A stretch of 64,000 nucleotides of DNA from Aliamphritea hakodatensis (GCF_024347195.1 NZ_AP025281.1:4216001-4280000); one strand, 5' to 3'; counted from the stretch's first letter, positions 15,001-21,759 are shown. Notes: generated by a model from the letters alone, not told the origin. Translations and numbers: made by a program.

Positions 15001-18000
15001 TCGGCCACGCTGATGTTCTCATTGTCATCAGTAAAGGCATCGTCCACCGGGGTCACCGTGATGCTCAGCGTAGAGGTATCCGTGCTGCTGCCGTCGGTCA
15101 GGGTGTAAGTCACCACTGGCACCGGACCGTTGTAGTCCGCCGCTGGCGTAAAGCTGTAAGTGCCGTTGGCTAATAAGCTGATCGTACCGACGCCGGTAAT
15201 GGTGGCGGTATCACCCGCACTGAAGCTGGTCTGAACACCGGTGCCGGTATCCACCGTGAAGCTGGCAACGGTTACCGGGCCGTCCACACTGGAGGTGCCG
15301 GTTATTACCGAACCTGTACTGGTGCCGCTGTCTTCAGCAACAGAGATCGCTTCGTCAGCATCAGTGAAGGCATCATCCACCGGGGTCACCGTGATGCTCA
15401 GCGTAGAGGTATCCGTGCTGCTGCCGTCGGTCAGGGTGTAGGTCACTACCGGCACCGGGCCGTTGTAGTTCGCGTTCGGCGTAAAGCTGTAAGTACCGTT
15501 GGCCAATAAGCTGATTGTGCCGACGCCGGTAATGGTGGCGGTATCACCCGCACTGAAGCTGGTCTGAACACCGGTGCCGGTATCCACCGTGAAGCTGGCA
15601 ACGGTTACCGGGCCGTCCACACTGCTGGTCCCCGTGAGGACCGAACCGGTACTGATGCCGCTGTCTTCGGCCACGCTGATGTTCTCATTATCATCAGTAA
15701 AGGCGTCATCCACCGGGGTCACCGTGATGCTCAGCGTGGAGGTATCCGTGCTGCTGCCGTCGGTCAGGGTATAAGTCACCACAGGCACCGGACCGTTGTA
15801 GTTCGCGTTCGGCGTGAAGCTGTAAGTGCCGTTCGCAGCCAGGGTAATCGTACCCACACCGGTAATGGTGGCGGTATCACCCGCACTGAAGCTGGTCTGA
15901 ACACCGGTGCCGGTATCGACGGTGAAGCTGGCAACGGTTACCGGGCCGTCCACACTGGAGGTGCCTGTGAGGACAGAACCGGTCGTCGTGCCGCTGTCTT
16001 CGGCTACTGAGATCGCTTCGTCAGCATCGGTGAAGGCATCATCCACCGGCGTGACGGTGATGGCTAGCGTGGAAATATCCGTGCTGCTGCCGTCGGTCAG
16101 GGTGTAAGTCACCACAGGGACCGGTCCGTTATAGTCGGCATTCGGGGTAAAACTGTAGGTGCCGTTGGCTAATAAGCTGATCGTACCCACGCCGGTAATG
16201 GTGGCGGTATCACCCGCACTGAAGCTGCTCTGCGAGCCGGTGCCGGTATCCACCGTGAAGCTGGCAACGGTTACCGGGCCATCCACACTGCTTGTGCCGG
16301 TTATTACCGAACCTGTGCTGGTGCCGCTGTCTTCAGCAACAGAGATCGCTTCGTCAGCATCAGTGAAGGCATCATCCACCGGGGTCACCGTGATGCTCAG
16401 CGTAGAAGTATCCGTGCTACTGCCGTCGGTCAGGGTGTAGGTCACTACCGGCACCGGGCCGTTGTAGTTCGCGTTCGGCGTAAAGCTGTAGGTGCCGTTC
16501 GCAGCCAGGGTAATCGTACCGACGCCGGTAATGGTGGCGGTCTGCCCTGCCGTAAAGCTGCTCTGTGAACCGGTGCCGGTATCTACCGTGAAGCTGGCAA
16601 CGGTTACCGGACCGTCCACACTGGAGGTGCCTGTGAGGACAGAACCGGTCGTCGTGCCGCTGTCTTCGGCTACTGAGATCGCTTCGTCAGCATCGGTGAA
16701 GGCATCATCCACCGGGGTGACGGTGATGGCTAGCGTGGAAGTATCCGTGCTGCTGCCGTCGGTCAGGGTGTAAGTCACCACTGGCACCGGACCGTTGTAG
16801 TCCGCCGCTGGCGTAAAGCTGTAAGTGCCGTTGGCTAATAAGCTGATCGTACCGACGCCGGTAATGGTGGCGGTATCACCCGCACTGAAGCTGGTCTGAA
16901 CACCGGTGCCGGTATCCACCGTGAAGCTGGCAACGGTTACCGGGCCGTCCACACTGGAGGTGCCGGTTATTACCGAACCTGTACTGGTGCCGCTGTCTTC
17001 GGCCACGCTGATGTTCTCATTATCATCAGTAAAGGCATCGTCCACCGGAGTAACCGTGATGCTCAGCGTGGAGGTATCCGTGCTGCTGCCGTCGGTCAGG
17101 GTGTAAGTCACCACTGGCACCGGACCGTTGTAGTTCGCGTTCGGCGTAAAGCTGTAGGTGCCGTTCGCAGCCAGGGTAATCGTACCCACGCCGGTAATGG
17201 TGGCGGTATCACCCGCACTGAAGCTGGTCTGAACACCGGTGCCGGTATCGACGGTGAAGCTGGCGACCGTCACCGGGCCATCCACGCTGGAAGTGCCGGT
17301 CAACACGGAGCCTGTAGTCGTGCCGCTGTCTTCGGCCACGCTGATGTTCTCATTATCATCAGTAAAGGCATCATCCACCGGGGTCACCGTGATGCTCAGC
17401 GTGGAGGTATCCGTGCTGCTGCCGTCGGTCAGGGTGTAAGTCACCACTGGCACCGGACCGTTGTAGTTCGCGTTCGGCGTAAAGCTGTAGGTGCCATTTG
17501 CAACCAGGGTAATCGTACCCACGCCGGTAATGGTGGCGGTATCGCCGGCATTAAAGCTGCTTTGTGAACCGGTGCCGGTATCGACGGTGAAGCTGGCAAC
17601 GGTTACCGGGCCATCCACACTGGAGGTGCCGGTCAGCAAGGAGCCAGTCGTCGTACCGCTGTCTTCGGCCACGCTGATGCTCTCATTGTCATCAGTAAAG
17701 GCATCATCCACCGGCGTAACCGTGATGCTCAGCGTGGAAGTATCCGTGCTGCTGCCGTCGGTCAGGGTGTAGCTCACTACCGGCACCGGGCCGTTGTAGT
17801 CCGCCACTGGCGTGAAGCTGTAAGTGCCGTTGGCCAATAAGCTGATTGTACCGACGCCGCTAATGGTCGCGGTCTGCCCTGCCGTAAAGCTGGTCTGCGA
17901 TCCGGTGCCGGTATCAACGGTGAAGCTAGCGACCGTCACCGGGCCATCCACACTGGAGGTGCCGGTGAGGACCGAACCGGTACTGATGCCGCTGTCTTCG

Positions 18001-21000
18001 GCCACGCTGATGCTCTCATTGTCATCAGTAAAGGCATCATCCACCGGCGTAACCGTGATGCTCAGCGTAGAAGTATCCGTGCTGCTGCCGTCGGTCAGGG
18101 TGTAAGTCACCACAGGGACCGGGCCGTTATAGTCCGCCACTGGCGTAAAGCTGTAGGTGCCGTTCGCAGCCAGGGTAATCGTACCCACGTCGGTAATGGT
18201 GGCGGTATCGCCCGCACTGAAGCTGCTCTGCGAGCCGGTACCTGTATCCACTGTGAAGCTGGCAACGGTCACCGGGCCGTCCACGCTGGAAGTGCCGGTT
18301 AACACTGAACCGGTACTGGTGCCGCTGTCTTCAGCAACAGAGACCGCTTCGTCAGCATCGGTGAAGGCATCATCCACCGGCGTAACCGTGATGCTCAGCG
18401 TAGAAGTATCCGTGCTGCTGCCGTCGGTCAGGGTGTAAGTCACCACAGGGACCGGACCGTTATAGTCCGCGTTCGGGGTAAAGCTGTAAGTACCGTTGGC
18501 TAATAAGCTGATTGTACCGACGCCGGTAATGGTGGCGGTATCACCGGCATTAAAGCTGCTCTGTGAACCGGTGCCGGTATCCACTGTGAAGCTGGCGACC
18601 GTTACCGGACCGTCCACACTGGAGGTGCCGGTTATTACCGAACCTGTGCTGGTGCCGCTGTCTTCGGCCACGCTGATGTTCTCATTATCATCAGTAAAGG
18701 CATCATCCACCGGGGTGACGGTGATGCTGATGCTATCGGTATCACTCAAAGGTGTACCCGAACTGTCAGTCGAAGTAACTGTCAGGCTATCGGTGCCGTT
18801 AAAGTTCGCGCCTCCCTGATAAGTCAGGGTGGATAGTGCCGCGTTGATCTGCGCCTGAGTACCACTCAATGTAAGGGTAGCGCCACCGTTTGCTCCGCTG
18901 CTTATCGTTGCCCCACCGGCCAGACTCACGTTCAAAACACCGTCGGTCACACTCAGCTGAACCGTGGCCAGATTACCATCCGGATCATCAACACTAACAC
19001 CCGCCACCTGCAGCAGACTGTCTTCATCAACGGTCAGTGCACCAGGCACGGTATTGACCGGGGCAATCTGGGTTGCGTGTGAAGAAACAACAGTTGCCGT
19101 AAATGGATTACCGGCATCGTCACTGCCAGACAACGTCACAGCAAAACTGGTATCAGCAGCCAGATCCGCACCGGAAACGTTCACACTCCAGGTCGTGTTG
19201 TCCGCATTAACCGTACCTGTATAAACGGTACCGTTGACTGTAAAAACAATGGCATCCCCGGCTGAGGCGTCTCCGCCTACCGTTCCGCTAACTGCAATGA
19301 TTCCTGACGCTTCAGCCGTATCAACAATATCATCCGGAGTAATGTTATTGACACTGATTGAAGCAGATGCGGATAAGTCAATAACAAGCTCATTGCTACT
19401 GGCATCAGTACTGCTGTTTCCTGCTGCATCGGTTACCACTGCAACAACATCATAAGTGCCGTCAGTAAAGCTGCCCAAGGTACCACTGGATGGCACAGCC
19501 GTGCCTGTATCAATACTCCAGTTGCCGGAAGCATCCACAGGTACATTGGTATACGTCGCACCATTTACGGTGACAGTCAGCAGTTCTCCCGGGGCCAATG
19601 GTCCGTTATTGCCAGCGGTGCCGGTAATTAACGGGGTTGCATCATTGGTTAACTGGCCGGCAACCGTCGGTACTGCTGGCGGGACAATGTCAGCAGTCAT
19701 CGCCAGGCTGTCGCCGGTGCCGTTGTTGCCCGCGTTATCGGTGTAGCTGTCATTGTCCACCGTAACCGACGGCGTATCACTGCCGGACTGGGTGAACTCA
19801 ACGGTGTAGGTGTCACCATCCACCTGGGTGAAGTTCGCCAGGGTGCCGCCGACCGCCGTGATGTCGCCCAGCGCAAAGCCGGTGACGTCTTCACTGAACT
19901 GGAACGTCAGTACTGTGGTCTCGCCCGCCGATAAATTGCTGTCGGCCGCGCTGATGCTCAGGGTCGGTGCAAGGGTATCCACTTCATAGTTGGCAGAGCT
20001 GCTACCCACGCCCGTATTGCCCGCGGCATCGGTGTAATCCGTGCTGACGGTAATCACATTACTGGCGTCTTCGACATCCGTGGCAGGCGTGAAGGTGGCG
20101 GTGTATACCAGCGGGTTGGACGGATCAACGGTTAAGCCGCTGAGGGTGCCGTTCGGGCTGGTCACATCCGACAGATCAAAGCCAACCGGCGCTTCACTGA
20201 AGGTGAAGGTCACCGTGCTGGTCTCATTGGCCTGCAGGGCATCGTCCGACAGTGTGATGGCAACAGTTGGAGCCACAGTATCAACCGTGACAGACCCGGT
20301 TCCGGGAGGCGATACAAAGCCCTGAGGATTGGTAATTGTTGCAGATACATCCAGCGTACTGCCACTTACCGGCGCACTGAACCCCGTGCTTATTTCTCCG
20401 GCAGCAATATCAGCAGCAGTCAGCACAATGACCTGTGGCGCTGTACCGTCAGTAACCGTCAGGAGATCACCAACAGCCGCACCGGCCGGCAGTCCAACCG
20501 TTACATTAATTAAACCGGATAACTCATTGCCGTTGATGACACCATCGTTATTGGAATCTTCCACTATGGTAATTGTCGGTGCATCCGTTGCAGAAGTAAC
20601 AGGCTGCAGATTATTGATATCCACAAACTCAGAGGTATCGCCGTCAGTTGCATTCGGATCAACCGTTGATTCACTTTCAAAACCAGAGGTTGCGATTACC
20701 GATTCGCCGCTGCGGGTGATTTCACCCAGCGTATTAAAGCCACCATCACTGGCAACCCCGTTGCCACCCTGTGCACCGGCGGCGGTTTCTTCCAGCAGCT
20801 CTGTCGGGTCAGCACCCGCCAGAATCAGTTGTTCGATAGCAGAGAGTTCACCGTCGATTTCAGATTGTCCGGCCAGAGTCTGAATGTTAAGGCTGGTCTC
20901 TCCGGTTTCCGGGTCTGTCACAACCAGGGCAGTACTGCCGGCTGGCAGGCGCGCTTCGCCACTACTCAGATCCACCACAACAGCACTATTGTCCGCTGTA

Positions 21001-21125
21001 ATGATCTTGTCGCCAGGATACAGTTTTTCTTCAGCTGTGGCGGCTCGTACCTTGCCATCTTCCGACAGCAGCACTACATCACCTTCAACACTGATAATAA
21101 CTACATCAACCCTGGTATCAGCCAT
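1..21125 (-). CDS. Giant LapA-type repeat adhesin with retention module, 3' end beyond window
   Basis: One uninterrupted frame of 7,041 codons, still open at the left edge, so the C-terminus (expected RTX repeats and type I secretion signal) is not visible. ATG at 21125-21123 is preceded by GCGAGG five bases upstream. Residues 1-113 form a LapA-like retention module ending in T114-A115-A116-G117, the motif cut by the periplasmic protease LapG in the Pseudomonas fluorescens Lap system; the preceding context (ILAGADPTELLEE) also fits that family. Residues about 185-800 hold Ig-like and cadherin-like domains, two of them of the type beginning APT with a SAGETT-like stretch. From residue about 803 on, some 56 VCBS/cadherin-like repeats of 111 residues follow, each with VDDAFTD, VAEDSGT, LTGTSSVDGPV and DYNGPVPVV. 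Family knowledge: such proteins are exported by type I secretion, held in the outer membrane by the retention module and mediate biofilm attachment. No LapB/C/D/E/G gene is in view. The adhesin role is well supported; its ligand is unknown. Confidence 0.93.
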   Translation of the reverse strand, partial: MADTRVDVVIISVEGDVVLLSEDGKVRAATAEEKLYPGDKIITADNSAVVVDLSSGEARLPAGSTALVVTDPETGETSLNIQTLAGQSEIDGELSAIEQLILAGADPTELLEETAAGAQGGNGVASDGGFNTLGEITRSGESVIATSGFESESTVDPNATDGDTSEFVDINNLQPVTSATDAPTITIVEDSNNDGVINGNELSGLINVTVGLPAGAAVGDLLTVTDGTAPQVIVLTAADIAAGEISTGFSAPVSGSTLDVSATITNPQGFVSPPGTGSVTVDTVAPTVAITLSDDALQANETSTVTFTFSEAPVGFDLSDVTSPNGTLSGLTVDPSNPLVYTATFTPATDVEDASNVITVSTDYTDAAGNTGVGSSSANYEVDTLAPTLSISAADSNLSAGETTVLTFQFSEDVTGFALGDITAVGGTLANFTQVDGDTYTVEFTQSGSDTPSVTVDNDSYTDNAGNNGTGDSLAMTADIVPPAVPTVAGQLTNDATPLITGTAGNNGPLAPGELLTVTVNGATYTNVPVDASGNWSIDTGTAVPSSGTLGSFTDGTYDVVAVVTDAAGNSSTDASSNELVIDLSASASISVNNITPDDIVDTAEASGIIAVSGTVGGDASAGDAIVFTVNGTVYTGTVNADNTTWSVNVSGADLAADTSFAVTLSGSDDAGNPFTATVVSSHATQIAPVNTVPGALTVDEDSLLQVAGVSVDDPDGNLATVQLSVTDGVLNVSLAGGATISSGANGGATLTLSGTQAQINAALSTLTYQGGANFNGTDSLTVTSTDSSGTPLSDTDSISITVTPVDDAFTDDNENISVAEDSGTSTGSVITGTSSVDGPVTVASFTVDTGTGSQSSFNAGDTATITGVGTISLLANGTYSFTPNADYNGPVPVVTYTLTDGSSTDTSTLSITVTPVDDAFTDADEAVSVAEDSGTSTGSVLTGTSSVDGPVTVASFTVDTGTGSQSSFSAGDTATITDVGTITLAANGTYSFTPVADYNGPVPVVTYTLTDGSSTDTSTLSITVTPVDDAFTDDNESISVAEDSGISTGSVLTGTSSVDGPVTVASFTVDTGTGSQTSFTAGQTATISGVGTISLLANGTYSFTPVADYNGPVPVVSYTLTDGSSTDTSTLSITVTPVDDAFTDDNESISVAEDSGTTTGSLLTGTSSVDGPVTVASFTVDTGTGSQSSFNAGDTATITGVGTITLVANGTYSFTPNANYNGPVPVVTYTLTDGSSTDTSTLSITVTPVDDAFTDDNENISVAEDSGTTTGSVLTGTSSVDGPVTVASFTVDTGTGVQTSFSAGDTATITGVGTITLAANGTYSFTPNANYNGPVPVVTYTLTDGSSTDTSTLSITVTPVDDAFTDDNENISVAEDSGTSTGSVITGTSSVDGPVTVASFTVDTGTGVQTSFSAGDTATITGVGTISLLANGTYSFTPAADYNGPVPVVTYTLTDGSSTDTSTLAITVTPVDDAFTDADEAISVAEDSGTTTGSVLTGTSSVDGPVTVASFTVDTGTGSQSSFTAGQTATITGVGTITLAANGTYSFTPNANYNGPVPVVTYTLTDGSSTDTSTLSITVTPVDDAFTDADEAISVAEDSGTSTGSVITGTSSVDGPVTVASFTVDTGTGSQSSFSAGDTATITGVGTISLLANGTYSFTPNADYNGPVPVVTYTLTDGSSTDISTLAITVTPVDDAFTDADEAISVAEDSGTTTGSVLTGTSSVDGPVTVASFTVDTGTGVQTSFSAGDTATITGVGTITLAANGTYSFTPNANYNGPVPVVTYTLTDGSSTDTSTLSITVTPVDDAFTDDNENISVAEDSGISTGSVLTGTSSVDGPVTVASFTVDTGTGVQTSFSAGDTATITGVGTISLLANGTYSFTPNANYNGPVPVVTYTLTDGSSTDTSTLSITVTPVDDAFTDADEAISVAEDSGTSTGSVITGTSSVDGPVTVASFTVDTGTGVQTSFSAGDTATITGVGTISLLANGTYSFTPAADYNGPVPVVTYTLTDGSSTDTSTLSITVTPVDDAFTDDNENISVAEDSGTTTGSVLTGTSSVDGPVTVASFTVDTGTGAQTSFSAGDTATITGVGTITLAANGTYSFTPVADYNGPVPVVSYTLTDGSSTDTSTLSITVTPVDDAFTDADESISVAEDSGTSTGSVLTGTSSVDGPVTVASFTVDTGTGAQTSFSAGDTATITDVGTITLAANGTYSFTPVADYNGPVPVVTYTLTDGSSTDTSTLSITVTPVADAFTDDNENISVAEDSGTTTGSVLSGTSSVDGPVTVASFTVDTGTGSQSNFTAGQTATITGVGTITLAANGTYSFTPAADYNGPVPVVTYTLTDGSSTDTSTLAITVTPVDDAFTDADEAISVAEDSGTTTGSVLTGTSSVDGPVTVASFTVDTGTGVQTSFSAGDTATITGVGTITLAANGTYSFTPNANYNGPVPVVTYTLTDGSSTDTSTLSITVTPVDDAFTDDNENISVAEDSGTTTGSVLTGTSSVDGPVTVASFTVDTGTGVQTSFSAGDTATITGVGTISLLANGTYSFTPNANYNGPVPVVTYTLTDGSSTDTSTLSITVTPVDDAFTDADEAISVAEDSGTSTGSVITGTSSVDGPVTVASFTVDTGTGVQTSFSAGDTATITGVGTISLLANGTYSFTPAADYNGPVPVVTYTLTDGSSTDTSTLAITVTPVDDAFTDADEAISVAEDSGTTTGSVLTGTSSVDGPVTVASFTVDTGTGAQTSFTAGQTATITGVGTITLAANGTYSFTPNANYNGPVPVVTYTLTDGSSTDTSTLSITVTPVDDAFTDADEAISVAEDSGTSTGSVITGTSSVDGPVTVASFTVDTGTGSQSSFSAGDTATITGVGTISLLANGTYSFTPNADYNGPVPVVTYTLTDGSSTDISTLAITVTPVDDAFTDADEAISVAEDSGTTTGSVLTGTSSVDGPVTVASFTVDTGTGVQTSFSAGDTATITGVGTITLAANGTYSFTPNANYNGPVPVVTYTLTDGSSTDTSTLSITVTPVDDAFTDADEAISVAEDSGTSTGSVITGTSSVDGPVTVASFTVDTGTGVQTSFSAGDTATITGVGTITLAANGTYSFTPNADYNGPVPVVTYTLTDGSSTDTSTLSITVTPVDDAFTDDNENISVAEDSGISTGSVLTGTSSVDGPVTVASFTVDTGTGVQTSFSAGDTATITGVGTISLLANGTYSFTPNANYNGPVPVVTYTLTDGSSTDTSTLSITVTPVDDAFTDADEAISVAEDSGTSTGSVITGTSSVDGPVTVASFTVDTGTGVQTSFSAGDTATITGVGTISLLANGTYSFTPAADYNGPVPVVTYTLTDGSSTDTSTLAITVTPVDDAFTDADEAISVAEDSGTTTGSVLTGTSSVDGPVTVASFTVDTGTGAQTSFTAGQTATITGVGTITLAANGTYSFTPNANYNGPVPVVTYTLTDGSSTDTSTLSITVTPVDDAFTDADEAISVAEDSGTSTGSVITGTSSVDGPVTVASFTVDTGTGSQSSFSAGDTATITGVGTISLLANGTYSFTPNADYNGPVPVVTYTLTDGSSTDTSTLSITVTPVDDAFTDADEAISVAEDSGTTTGSVLTGTSSVDGPVTVASFTVDTGTGAQTSFSAGDTATITGVGTITLAANGTYSFTPNADYNGPVPVVTYTLTDGSSTDTSTLSITVTPVDDAFTDDNESISVAEDSGTTTGSVLTGTSSVDGPVTVASFTVDTGTGAQTSFSAGDTATITGVGTITLAANGTYSFTPNANYNGPVPVVTYTLTDGSSTDTSTLSITVTPVDDAFTDADEAISVAEDSGTSTGSVLTGTSSVDGPVTVASFTVDTGTGSQSNFTAGQTATISGVGTISLLANGTYSFTPNANYNGPVPVVTYTLTDGSSTDTSTLSITVTPVDDAFTDANEVISVAEDSGTSTGSVLTGTSSVDGPVTVASFTVDTGTGVQTSFSAGDTATITGVGTITLAANGTYSFTPNANYNGPVPVVTYTLTDGSSTDTSTLSITVTPVDDAFTDDNENISVAEDSGTTTGSVLTGTSSVDGPVTVASFTVDTGTGVQTSFSAGDTATITGVGTISLLANGTYSFTPNANYNGPVPVVTYTLTDGSSTDTSTLSITVTPVDDAFTDADEAISVAEDSGTSTGSVITGTSSVDGPVTVASFTVDTGTGVQTSFSAGDTATITGVGTISLLANGTYSFTPAADYNGPVPVVTYTLTDGSSTDTSTLAITVTPVDDAFTDADEAISVAEDSGTTTGSVLTGTSSVDGPVTVASFTVDTGTGAQTSFTAGQTATITGVGTITLAANGTYSFTPNANYNGPVPVVTYTLTDGSSTDTSTLSITVTPVDDAFTDADEAISVAEDSGTSTGSVITGTSSVDGPVTVASFTVDTGTGAQTSFSAGDTATITGVGTITLAANGTYSFTPVADYNGPVPVVSYTLTDGSSTDTSTLSITVTPVDDAFTDADEAISVAEDSGTSTGSVITGTSSVDGPVTVASFTVDTGTGSQSSFSAGDTATITGVGTISLLANGTYSFTPNADYNGPVPVVTYTLTDGSSTDTSTLSITVTPVDDAFTDADEAISVAEDSGTTTGSVLTGTSSVDGPVTVASFTVDTGTGVQTSFSAGDTATITGVGTITLAANGTYSFTPNANYNGPVPVVTYTLTDGSSTDTSTLSITVTPVDDAFTDDNENISVAEDSGTTTGSVLTGTSSVDGPVTVASFTVDTGTGVQTSFSAGDTATITGVGTISLLANGTYSFTPNANYNGPVPVVTYTLTDGSSTDTSTLSITVTPVDDAFTDADEAISVAEDSGTSTGSVITGTSSVDGPVTVASFTVDTGTGVQTSFSAGDTATITGVGTISLLANGTYSFTPAADYNGPVPVVTYTLTDGSSTDTSTLAITVTPVDDAFTDADEAISVAEDSGTTTGSVLTGTSSVDGPVTVASFTVDTGTGAQTSFTAGQTATITGVGTITLAANGTYSFTPNANYNGPVPVVTYTLTDGSSTDTSTLSITVTPVDDAFTDADEAISVAEDSGTSTGSVITGTSSVDGPVTVASFTVDTGTGSQSSFSAGDTATITGVGTISLLANGTYSFTPNADYNGPVPVVTYTLTDGSSTDISTLAITVTPVDDAFTDADEAISVAEDSGTTTGSVLTGTSSVDGPVTVASFTVDTGTGVQTSFSAGDTATITGVGTITLAANGTYSFTPNANYNGPVPVVTYTLTDGSSTDTSTLSITVTPVDDAFTDADEAISVAEDSGTSTGSVITGTSSVDGPVTVASFTVDTGTGVQTSFSAGDTATITGVGTITLAANGTYSFTPNADYNGPVPVVTYTLTDGSSTDTSTLSITVTPVDDAFTDDNENISVAEDSGISTGSVLTGTSSVDGPVTVASFTVDTGTGVQTSFSAGDTATITGVGTISLLANGTYSFTPNANYNGPVPVVTYTLTDGSSTDTSTLSITVTPVDDAFTDADEAISVAEDSGTSTGSVITGTSSVDGPVTVASFTVDTGTGVQTSFSAGDTATITGVGTISLLANGTYSFTPAADYNGPVPVVTYTLTDGSSTDTSTLAITVTPVDDAFTDADEAISVAEDSGTTTGSVLTGTSSVDGPVTVASFTVDTGTGAQTSFTAGQTATITGVGTITLAANGTYSFTPNANYNGPVPVVTYTLTDGSSTDTSTLSITVTPVDDAFTDADEAISVAEDSGTSTGSVITGTSSVDGPVTVASFTVDTGTGSQSSFSAGDTATITGVGTISLLANGTYSFTPNADYNGPVPVVTYTLTDGSSTDTSTLSITVTPVDDAFTDADEAISVAEDSGTTTGSVLTGTSSVDGPVTVASFTVDTGTGAQTSFSAGDTATITGVGTITLAANGTYSFTPNADYNGPVPVVTYTLTDGSSTDTSTLSITVTPVDDAFTDDNESISVAEDSGTTTGSVLTGTSSVDGPVTVASFTVDTGTGAQTSFSAGDTATITGVGTITLAANGTYSFTPNANYNGPVPVVTYTLTDGSSTDTSTLSITVTPVDDAFTDADEAISVAEDSGTSTGSVLTGTSSVDGPVTVASFTVDTGTGSQSNFTAGQTATISGVGTISLLANGTYSFTPNANYNGPVPVVTYTLTDGSSTDTSTLSITVTPVDDAFTDANEVISVAEDSGTSTGSVLTGTSSVDGPVTVASFTVDTGTGSQNSFTAGQTATITGVGTISLWANGTYSFTPVADYNGPAPVVTYTLTDGSSTDTSTLSITVTPVDDAFTDDNENISVAEDSGTSTGSVITGTSSVDGPVTVASFTVDTGTGAQTSFSAGDTATITGVGTITLAANGTYSFTPVADYNGPVPVVSYTLTDGSSTDTSTLSITVTPVDDAFTDADEAISVAEDSGTSTGSVITGTSSVDGPVTVASFTVDTGTGSQSSFSAGDTATITGVGTISLLANGTYSFTPNADYNGPVPVVTYTLTDGSSTDTSTLSITVTPVDDAFTDADEAISVAEDSGTTTGSVLTGTSSVDGPVTVASFTVDTGTGVQTSFSAGDTATITGVGTITLAANGTYSFTPNANYNGPVPVVTYTLTDGSSTDTSTLSITVTPVDDAFTDADEAISVAEDSGTSTGSVLTGTSSVDGPVTVASFTVDTGTGSQSSFSAGDTATITGVGTITLVANGTYSFTPNADYNGPVPVVTYTLTDGSSTDTSTLSITVTPVDDAFTDADEAISVAEDSGTSTGSVLTGTSSVDGPVTVASFTVDTGTGVQSSFSAGDTATITDVGTISLLANGTYSFTPNADYNGPVPVVTYTLTDGSSTDTSTLSITVTPVDDAFTDDNESISVAEDSGISTGSVLTGTSSVDGPVTVASFTVDTGTGVQSSFSAGDTATITGVGTISLLANGTYSFTPAADYNGPVPVVTYTLTDGSSTDTSTLTITVAPVDDAFTDDNENISVAEDSGTSTGSVLTGTSSVDGPVTVASFTVDTGTGVQSSFSAGDTATITGVGTISLLANGTYSFTPAADYNGPVPVVTYTLTDGSSTDTSTLTITVAPVDDAFTDDNENISVAEDSGT
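2656..7286 (-). repeat. Long direct repeat, copy A (4,631 bp)
   Basis: Line-by-line comparison with the segment 6,660 bases (20 repeat units) further right shows no difference from 2656 to 7286. Mismatches appear immediately outside, at 2655/9315 and at 7287/13947. It lies wholly inside the adhesin repeats. Confidence 0.93.
9316..13946 (-). repeat. Long direct repeat, copy B (4,631 bp)
   Basis: Second copy of the segment beginning at 2656. The absence of any silent difference over 4.6 kb points to a very recent duplication or gene conversion, or to an assembly artefact. Confidence 0.93.
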
Positions 21126-21759
21126 ACCGACCTCGCTTGAATACCCCTGGAGGTATTTGTAAACAGTGAACACATTTCCGGAAAAGGATGCACAAAGCGT
21201 TCCCTTTCTCTATAAACAAATATAAATCAACAACATATCAAACGTGCTACAAAGTCGTTGCCGCCTGCAGCGGCAAAGATCTGTAGCACGTGTCATTCTG
21301 AGACACATTTTTACAGTAAAAACGCTTGATACAAGATGAATACAGCCATCGGACGACGGCTTCCGGCACGTAAAAATATGGTGCGTATTTTAGCAAAATA
21401 AGACCCGTAACAAAAACCTTATTCATGCTTCAACCCCCGGAAAAACCAACCGTATCAAGCACGTCTATCCCACCATATCTGTCTGAATCAAATCTGAAAA
21501 ACTCACTGAAATTGCAGCTTTGCCTTCCCCCGCGTCGCCCGGTTACCAATGCCACAGAACAAATATGTTATCCGCCTCAATACTTACCACTTTCAGGATT
21601 ACTGCTCCGTGATATCCATCATTTTTATAACAGGCATTCTTTTATATCCGCAGCCAGACTTCCATCTTAAAGAAGGCCACTTCATACTATTGATAAAGTT
21701 AGGTAAATTGACGTCTGAAGACGTTAAATCCGATTCATGTACAGAGGTTCTCAGAATCA
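21126..21759. other. Divergent intergenic region, adhesin / K+ channel operon
   Basis: This 634-base AT-richer stretch must carry the promoters of both divergent genes. It contains the large hairpin at 21242-21291 and a palindrome (TTTTTAC-A-GTAAAAA) at 21308-21322, which could be an operator. Short frames in 21425-21782 have no recognisable product and I do not call them genes. No convincing sigma-70 promoter could be fixed by eye. Confidence 0.6.
21242..21291 (-). promoter_or_regulatory. Two-part hairpin upstream of the adhesin start
   Basis: Outer arms ACGTGCTAC / GTAGCACGT (9 bp) enclose an inner stem TTGCCGC / GCGGCAA with a CTGCA loop. It lies 117 bases before the adhesin ATG and has no T-run on either side, so it is not a typical terminator. 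It could be a 5'-leader structure or a binding site. Confidence 0.5.

Larger units (their letters stand above)
1..18716 (-). repeat. About 56 tandem 333-bp repeats inside the adhesin gene
   Basis: Anchor sequences recur every 333 bases without slippage, keeping frame over 18.7 kb. Units differ at a limited set of positions that come as alternative sub-blocks (for example DDNENI or DADEAI after VDDAFT; ISLLANG or ITLAANG; SAGDTA or TAGQTA; NADYNG, VADYNG or AADYNG). Each encodes one 111-residue VCBS/cadherin-like domain. Blocks of several units are themselves duplicated at offsets of 6, 11, 12, 17 and 20 units. Confidence 0.97.

Noticed and set aside
1..18716. Tandem repeats as a possible CRISPR array or satellite
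   Set aside because: The period is 333 bases, in frame and translated, with no short repeat/spacer alternation.
256..18819. More than fifty short plus-strand open frames of 66-107 codons repeated every 333 bases, plus some longer ones such as 14565-15173
   Set aside because: They are antisense shadows of the adhesin repeats, copied because the repeat is copied; the minus-strand frame is continuous and encodes clear VCBS-like domains.
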